Shown: positions 58,201 to 64,000 of the stretch, one piece after another | How positions within the stretch are numbered: the first letter of the stretch is position 1 | How the letters are laid out: every line of letters starts with the position of its first letter | From: Macrostomum hystrix | Taxonomy: Eukaryota > Platyhelminthes > Macrostomidae | Direction of reading: 5' to 3' | DNA: 64,000 nucleotides | NCBI GenBank assembly: GCA_950097015.1 | Contig: CATNEN010000006.1 | Location: 432,128-496,127 of the forward strand | The notes under the pieces: model-generated | Databases searched by the model: none | What the model was told of the DNA's origin: nothing | Seen by the model: only the letters and a program-made list of their open reading frames with translations | Program-made: the position numbers and the translations under genes

Positions 58201-61200
58201 AATCTTCCCCGATTCATAATCTTCCCGGATTCAGAATCTTCCCCAATTCAGAATCTTCCCGGATTCAGAATCTTCCCCGATTCGGAATCTTCCCCGATTC
58301 AGAATCTTCCCCGACTCAGAATCTTCCCGGATTCAGAATCTTCCTCGATTCAGAATCTTCCCCGATTCATAATCTTCCCGGATTCAGAATCTTCCCTGAT
58401 TCAGAATCTTCCCTGATTCAGAATCTTCCCCGATTCAGAATCTTCCCGGATTCAGAATCTTCCCGGATTCAGAATCTTCCCTGATTCAGAATCTTCCCTG
58501 ATTCAGAATCTTCCCCGATTCAGAATCTTCCCGGATTCAGAATCTTCCTCGATTCAGAATCTTCCCCGATTCAGAATCTTCCACGATTCAGAATCTTCCC
58601 CGATTCAGAATCTTCCCCGATTCAGAATCTTCCCCGATTCAGAATCTTCCCGGATTCAGAATCTTCCCCGATTCAGAATCTTCCCCAATTCAGAATCTTC
58701 CCCAATTCGGAATCTTCCCGATTCAGAATCTTCCCAGATTCAGAATCTTCCCCAGTTCAGAATATTCCCGAATTCAGAATCTTCCCTAATTCGGAATCTT
58801 CCCCGATTCAGAATCTTCCCGGATTCAGAATCTTCCTCGATTCAGAATCTTCCTCGATTCAGAATCTTCCTCGATTCATAATCTTCCCGGATTCAGAATC
58901 TTCCCCGATTCAGAATCTTCCTCGATTCAGAATCTTCCCCGATTCAGAATCTTCCTCGATTCAGAATCTTCCCCGATTCAGAATCTTCCCAGTCCTCTTT
59001 CAAATTCAAAATCAGCACAATCTGGAATTCTCGATGCCAGTGTTGAGTGTTGAATCGTGTTTTAGCAAAGCGGGATTCCTTTCAAACGCAAAATTTGCAG
59101 CGAAACGACACAACAGTCAAGTTTATCTGGGATGAGTCAGCATCTTCTAAAGACGCGAAAACTCCCAAATCTTTGCTTTGACATCAAAGAAGCCTGACAT
59201 CCTCACTACACAGGAGGCTGAAACTACGCTTCCTAATTAGTAAATCACTGCGATCCTCTACTCCTTAGAGTGTGTCTTCCGCTGAACTTGCTGTTTCAAT
59301 TCCTTCTTTGATTTCTCGGCCTTTCCACTGTTGCCGCTTATAGATCTGCTCGAAGTGTTGGTGAGCAATTCTCCACCCTCATGACGGTCGTTGCTTATGG
59401 ATCCGCGAGCTAATCGTGTGTGTGATAAGAGGAAGTGATGGAAATAAAAAGTTAATGTAGGACTCGTGAGACGAATTTCTTATTTTATAAGTTCTACTTA
59501 TCTTTATCTTCCATTAAAATCCCCCATTATCCACACTGTCATCCCATTCTATTCATGTTCACCTTTCACTTTTCTCTTTCTCTCTCTCCACCTTCGCAAA
59601 GTCCCAAATCCTTACATATCCTCTCTTCCTGTATGTCCGTTGATCTCTCCCTTCCACTCTTTCCCTATATCTCTCTCCCTTCCCCTCTGTCCCTAGATCT
59701 GTCTCTTCCCCTCTGTCCCTAGATCTATCCCTTCCCCTCTGTCCCTAGATCTCTCCCTTCCCCTCTGTCCCTAGATCTTTCCCTTCCCCTCTGTCCCTAG
59801 ATCTTTCCCTTCCCCTCTGTCCATAGATCTCTCCCTTCCACCCTGTCCCTAGATCTCTCCCTTCCCCTCTGTCCCTAGATCTTTCCCTTCCCCTCTGTCC
59901 ATAGATCTCTCCCTTCCCCTCTGTCCCTAGATCTCTCCCTTCCCCTCTGTCCCTAGATCTTTCCCTTCCCCTCTGTCCCTAGATCTCTCCCTTCGCCTCT
60001 GTCCCTAGATCTCTCCCTTCCCATCTCTCCATAGATCTCTCCCTTCCCCTCTGTCCCTAGATCTCTCCCTTCCCCTCTGTCCATAGATCTCTCCCTTCCC
60101 ATCTGTCCCTAGATCTCTCCCTTCCCCTCTGTCCCTAGATCTCTCCCTTCCCCTCTGTCCCTAGATCTCTCCCTTCCCCTCTGTCCCTAGATCTCTCCCT
60201 TCCTCTTTGTCCCTAGATTTCTCCCTTCCCCTCTGTCCCTAGATCTTCCCTTCCCCACTGTCCTTAGATCTATCTTCCTTTCCCTAGGAAGGAAGAGACT
60301 TCCCCCTTTTAAAGTTCTCTTCAAAACTCCCGTTGTATTCTATTGGCCATTATTGTGTTTTTCTTACACTTTTTTGCAATATTTTAAGAAACTCAACATC
60401 TCGGAGCACGAAATTCCCAGGTGGCCATCGTGTCTTGTATTCTCGTAGAAGCAAAATTTTCAAAATTTTAGTTTGAGTAAAATTCATAGATTTACTTTTA
60501 GCCAGCCACTGATTAGAGCACTCTATGGGATTAAGGGGGCCGCGCTCAGGGCTAGGAGAAACTGAAATGAGAAGAACACTCGGCAGGTAGCTGGTTGAGG
60601 GGGCTAAATAGGCAGCGGAAACGAAAGCAGAAGAGATGAGATGATTAAGTCAGGGGAAAGTGAACTGATTAAGTAAGCTCTCAGGTGAATATGTCCTCAG
60701 GATGGTTAATCCGTTAACACTCTCCACACCTTCTTAATTAGCGTAATCCACATTGCCTTACAACCGAATATTCGATTCCATCCCACATGACAGGGAAAAA
60801 TCCTATTAGATGACGCTGAGAGTTTGGACAGCGGCAAAGGCTGCAGCAGCGACAATGGCAGCCGGTCCATGAAGGCTGCTAAAGGTAAGTGTGCAGAATA
60901 GTTATTATTGCAGGAGGGCTGCGGGCAATGGCACATCAATTGACTCACAGCCAGCGATGAGGCAATTCTGCCCATTTCCACTGACTCCTGAGCACACACA
61001 CACACACAGATACTGTTGCTCACACAGGTGTGTACATCTGCCCTGACTTTCTCATCGTCAGGCAGTGTGCACTTTCACTGTGCCTTGGAGATTGGCCCTC
61101 AAGTGCGTAAATTGCACGACAAGCCCCAAGCCTTCTCTCCGCGGCTTCAAATTCTCGCCTCGGAATCGAGCTCAGGGACCTTGGTGCGAGAGTCAAACGC

Positions 61201-62527
61201 GTTAGACCGCTCTGCCACTCACCACCCTACTCGGTAGGGATAAAATCCTATAAAAAGTTCATATTCAGTGAATTTCCATAAAGCATTGCTGCTTACTTCA
61301 TAAAGTCTCCACTTAAGGACAAAGTGCCTACAAAATTGTTCTAATTATTGTCGGTTCTCATCTTGTGTGTTATTACATATTCTCCTATGTTAGAGAAATA
61401 AATTTGTCTAGAAACGAGACAAACCGTCCTATTGCTATGAGCGGAGTCAAACGGGGCCTCAAATTACACCTACAGGAACAGGAGAGAGATTTGGAAAATA
61501 TGAGAATGAATAAACTCGTTTGTACTTTTGTTTCCCTTCCGTTTGTTGCTAAGCTGTGTGTGTGTGAAGTTTATTGCTAAAAAGATTTCCCCTATAACAC
61601 AGCAACCGAAGATGCAGCGGTTAAATGTATTTGGTATCGTAATGAATATAGATCGTTTGTGATCGTTTGTTTCGTTTTGAAGAGAGGTAAAATTTAAGTT
61701 TGGCAACAATATTATTCATATAAACGGGGCTACGGACATGCTGCGGCCCGCAGTCAGCAAGACTGCAATCCTGCCCATTCCGCTGACTCCTGAGCACACG
61801 CACGCACACACGGGTGTTCATCCTGCAGTGTACACTCTCTCTGCCCCTTGATGGTTGGCCCTATAAGTCAAATCAGACTTTCAATCAATTTTAAAGACGA
61901 AAAGTTTAGATTTTTTTTTTAATTACAAGCCCTACTTGTGCTAATCAAAGTGAATTTTAAAATCGAACCACTAGCTGACTTCCACGCCACCCTGGGTATC
62001 GACGCGAAGCACCTGCGACCTGTGCAGCACCATCATTATCAGCAGCTGCCGCCGCTGCCAGCGCCGCCGCTCAACCAGCCAATGATGAGCACATTCAGGT
62101 ACAGCGCTTCGCACGACTCAGCTGCACCAACAATGATGACTCATCAGCAGTTTCTGGACAGGTGAGCAAAGCAGCTGTGGTTTTTTGTACTCTCGTCAAG
62201 GGCGGGTCTCTAATGAGTTTTGACTGCTCGCACAAACTCCCGCTTGTCTTCTTTCTGAGCAGGTCTACAACAGCTGGCCAGCCAACTGTGCACTTTCAGC
62301 AGCACTCGCGCGACTCTTCGTCCTCGTCGGGTGCCACCACGGCCCGACGTCCGGGCGCCGTTGTGACATTCAGCGCCGGCGTCGGCGGCAGTGGAGGCGG
62401 CGGCTGCGCTGGTAGCCTCCGGGTGCTGCCGGGAAATGGTCGGCCGACCACGCCATCGACGTCCATCGCCGCTACGAGCGACACAAGCGGAAGGTCATCG
62501 CGAAATCATGGCAGTAGCTTCGTCTAG
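47141..62527 (+). CDS. Protocadherin, complete six-exon gene
   Basis: A type I membrane adhesion protein. Exons 47141-49231, 49557-50211, 52467-52574, 60810-60884, 61975-62161 and 62263-62527 join in matching phases (0,1,1,1,2) to give about 1126 residues. A signal peptide occupies residues 1-21. Seven cadherin repeats are marked by linkers DINDNAP (~148), DINDNAP (~266), NVNDNPP (~372), DINDNRP (~489), DVNDCQP (~596) and DRNDNHP (~705), with LDRE/FDRE motifs between. A single membrane helix lies at ~832-858. The ~270-residue cytoplasmic tail has poly-Gln, Pro-rich, DAESLDSGKGCSSDN and Gly/Ser-rich parts. The N-terminal RVDREALC resembles protocadherins rather than classical cadherins, and no catenin-binding region is seen. 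The start at 47141 is chosen for the signal peptide; the ATG at 47121 is out of frame. The exact subfamily is not determined. Confidence 0.93.
49285..49500 (-). repeat. Decayed SINE family A copy in protocadherin intron 1
   Basis: Recognisable blocks include CACATCTGCCCTGACTTTAT and GGACATGAGGCATTAATTAC with many changes. It fills most of the 325-bp intron. Confidence 0.55.
49557..50211 (+). CDS. Protocadherin exon 2: last repeats, membrane helix, proximal tail
   Basis: The acceptor is acccccag, the donor TGCG|gtgagt (phase 1). It encodes DRNDNHPRW, the final cadherin repeat (DADAGENGTVVYSL), the membrane helix with basic stop-transfer residues (RRQRRRK), then a Gln run and a Pro-rich stretch. 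Confidence 0.95.
50212..52466. other. Protocadherin intron 2
   Basis: Mostly single-copy DNA. A tRNA-like SINE head sits at 51112-51165 and a pyrimidine-rich stretch at about 52160-52320. The open frames inside are not supported. Confidence 0.6.
51112..51165 (+). repeat. tRNA-like SINE head in protocadherin intron 2
   Basis: GGGTCGGGAGTTCGAATCC is B-box-like. No clear shared body follows. Confidence 0.45.
52467..52574 (+). CDS. Protocadherin exon 3 (cytoplasmic)
   Basis: A 108-base exon (acceptor cctttcag, donor GGAA|gtgagg) encoding DQLVDSHYQVQLPLSPLDSE then VRRVAFTGN. A second donor four bases downstream (GTGAG|gtgagg) would break the frame into exon 4, so the first is preferred. Confidence 0.85.
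52765..58992 (+). repeat. 17-bp tandem array, about 365 copies, in protocadherin intron 3
   Basis: The unit is GATTCAGAATCTTCCCC with CCGG, CTCG, CCAA and CACG variants at the junction. Rare variants show a higher-order period of about 1507 bp: the CCCTGATT pair is at 55380, 56886 and 58394, and CACGGATTAAG at 55770 and 57277. A further CACGGATTAAG lies at 53113. The stretch 55205-55480 carries many single-base insertions. Confidence 0.97.
58993..59630. other. Single-copy part of protocadherin intron 3
   Basis: Between the two arrays. No exon was recognised. Confidence 0.4.
59632..60272 (+). repeat. 26-bp tandem array, about 24 copies, in protocadherin intron 3
   Basis: The unit contains CTCTGTCCCTAGATCTCTCC then CTTCCC, pyrimidine-rich, with AGATCT in each copy. 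Confidence 0.95.
60810..60884 (+). CDS. Protocadherin exon 4 (cytoplasmic)
   Basis: A 75-base exon (acceptor cctattag, donor AAAG|gtaagt) encoding DAESLDSGKGCSSDNGSRSM. Phase matches exons 3 and 5. Too short to give an open frame on its own. Confidence 0.85.
60893..61228 (-). repeat. tRNA-derived SINE, family A (copy 8)
   Basis: Minus-strand copy starting 8 bases after the exon 4 donor, in protocadherin intron 4. The tail side is ATTATT then GCAGGAGGGC on the plus strand; the head is at 61165-61228, partly altered. Confidence 0.88.
61725..61870 (-). repeat. tRNA-derived SINE, family A (copy 9, partial)
   Basis: It holds the 3' half of the element only (GACTCCTGAGCACACGC, CCTTGATGGTTGGCC), in protocadherin intron 4. 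Confidence 0.7.
61975..62161 (+). CDS. Protocadherin exon 5 (cytoplasmic)
   Basis: The acceptor is accactag, the donor GACAG|gtgagc (phase 2). Encodes ADFHATLGIDAKHLRPV, a His/Gln/Pro-rich stretch, then SASHDSAAPTMMTHQQFLD. Confidence 0.88.
62263..62527 (+). CDS. Protocadherin last exon
   Basis: The acceptor is tttctgagcag. It encodes a Ser/Thr/Gly-rich tail (TTARRPGAVVTFSAG, a run of Gly) and ends NHGSSFV then TAG. The final residues SSFV could be a PDZ-type C-terminus (S-x-V), as an inference. Confidence 0.88.
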
Positions 62528-64000
62528 CCAGAACCTCAGACAGCGGGGCTTGAGTACACAGGCTAATCCTCTGTGACTTGCTTTCACTGCTAATTTTCTG
62601 GGACTTCAACAGGCCGTTAATCTTCATTGTTTTGACCGTGGCTTCAGCCTCTGGAGGCTCTGGAAGTACATGGTTAGAGATCAGCAGATTCTATGAAGCA
62701 TTGAATGTTCTGCGCTCGATTCGAAGCTTACTACGTACAAAAATGTGTCGCTGATTTCATTTTGTCGGCAAAGAATGTATTAAAAACTTCTCTAAAAAAA
62801 CATTTCAACATGAATTCAAGAAACTATGCTGTGTTCATTCCGTCTGGAATTTTTTATTAGCTAAATCTTAATTTAGTGATTGTTATTTAGCAGATAAGCC
62901 TGCATGGTCACAATATGTAGTAATCAACTACGCACTAACTTTGCTGTCTAGCTAAGTAGTATTAAGCGATTGTATTGACCGCTTTTTTCAAACCCACTAA
63001 TTGATTTCAATTAAGAAAAGTCATGCTGTTCCCGTTTCCTGTAAAGCTTCATCTAGTCTGCTTTCGCCTGAATAGATTGAGATGAAGAATATTCGTATTG
63101 TCTTCTCAAGCCTATATCATCACCGTAGAGACAGTACATTATTGTATGAAAAACATTTAACATAGTTTATTATGTTCAAATGCAATTTGACAAATCAGTT
63201 CTTATACACTTATTAGCACTCACTCGTGTGCGTAGTTATGAACCAGTTTGTGCAAGATTTTCGGACTTCTGTACGTGAAACTTATTAACTTAGATATTAT
63301 AAACAAACCAATAAAAATATACGACCGTATATTCTCTGATACTTGTAAAACTAAAGTAGCTGTGTCTTATAAAACACAATAATGAACTTATTTGTGTATT
63401 CTGACGCACAGTTTCAGACTTCTGTGATTAGCTCCGACGAGGCAACCTTTCTGTAGGAAGCAGGTGGGTCTCATGCGTCACAAGTTTTCAAAAGCGTTTT
63501 CATTCAACACGCGCTTAATTTTTAGTCTGTCTGAATAATTTGTGAAGCAGATATGACCATCATAAATCTGGTGATGAGATCTTTGGCGGAAAATATTAGG
63601 ATTTCCAGAAACTGTTGTGTTTACAAAAGACTTCTGAAAGCGGTTGATGTCTGATGGTCCGACTGACTGGCTTCCTGCCCTGCGGGGGTTGCAGGCCTGT
63701 TCGTGAATTGAGTGCATTTCTAGGGAATGAAGGCTCTCATTTTTGCCAAACAATTACACTTAACAGAAGAAAGACAACGGGGTATTTCAGATACTCGAGC
63801 TAAAAACGAGAACACGAGCTTAAAAACTTCAAAATCACAAAACATCGGCATTGTCGAGATATTCAACGATTCGCGTCGCGGTGTCCGGTGGCCAAAAAAC
63901 CTACAATATCTAGCATAATTTCCAGCTCACAAAATTTGTCGGTGGAAGCAATATGGACTGAGTGTATGCAGACCAATGTCAGTTGTCCTTGTCACCAGGG
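62528..64000. other. 3' flank of the protocadherin gene
   Basis: AT-rich DNA without supported coding sequence; it probably includes the 3' untranslated region. Frames at 63.48-63.92 kb are not recognised. Confidence 0.45.
63310..63315 (+). terminator. Candidate polyadenylation signal AATAAA
   Basis: The clearest AATAAA found downstream of the protocadherin stop codon, about 780 bases away. Use is unproven. Confidence 0.35.

Overview
The window is animal nuclear DNA. Its genes have GT-AG introns, the coding exons are GC-rich inside AT-rich flanks, and the proteins are eukaryote-specific: ribosomal protein eL39, VMA21, COQ10, a seven-repeat protocadherin and an RRM-Tudor protein. Two families of tRNA-derived SINEs, DNA transposons and MITEs, and about 20 kb of tandem arrays (roughly 31% of the window) point to a repeat-rich invertebrate. 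Several start codons lie only 5 to 30 bases after a 3' splice site. That would fit spliced-leader trans-splicing and so, as an inference only, a flatworm or a related lophotrochozoan. Nothing bacterial or viral was recognised.

Layout. 0-4.7 kb, minus strand: an RRM plus extended-Tudor gene, cut by the left edge of the window. Its fourth exon carries about 30 in-frame heptads (consensus KAPAQEV), and two SINE copies lie in its introns. 5.4-9.4 kb: AT-rich DNA with a TIR element, two copies of a hAT-like MITE with perfect 8-bp target duplications, and an unassigned small ORF. 10.0-11.6 kb: RPL39 and a COQ10 homologue. 11.7-12.7 kb: nested inverted-repeat elements, including a 451-bp MITE flanked by a 9-bp duplication. 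13.2-16.2 kb: a 32-bp array, two exons of a calcineurin-B/CHP-like protein with degenerate EF-hands, then a 42-bp array. 16.3-17.3 kb: VMA21 in two exons with two SINEs head-to-head in its intron. 18.0-19.8 kb: a complete mariner element whose transposase has two stop codons.

20-47 kb holds no gene I can support. It is filled by arrays (34, 20, 16, about 19, 31, 4, 34, 16 and 17 bp units), SINEs, a dead Tc1-like transposase fragment folded back on itself, and unclassified single-copy DNA. 47.1-62.5 kb is a complete six-exon protocadherin gene (about 1126 residues). Its 8.2-kb third intron contains a 6.2-kb array of a 17-bp unit and a 26-bp array. The last 1.5 kb is its 3' flank.

The genes do not form a pathway. 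They are ordinary housekeeping (ribosome, V-ATPase assembly, coenzyme Q), germline RNA-type (RRM-Tudor) and cell-adhesion genes spread among repeats. The most unusual features are the coding heptad minisatellite with its own 11-heptad super-repeat, the MITE families with intact target duplications, and the higher-order structure of the long arrays.
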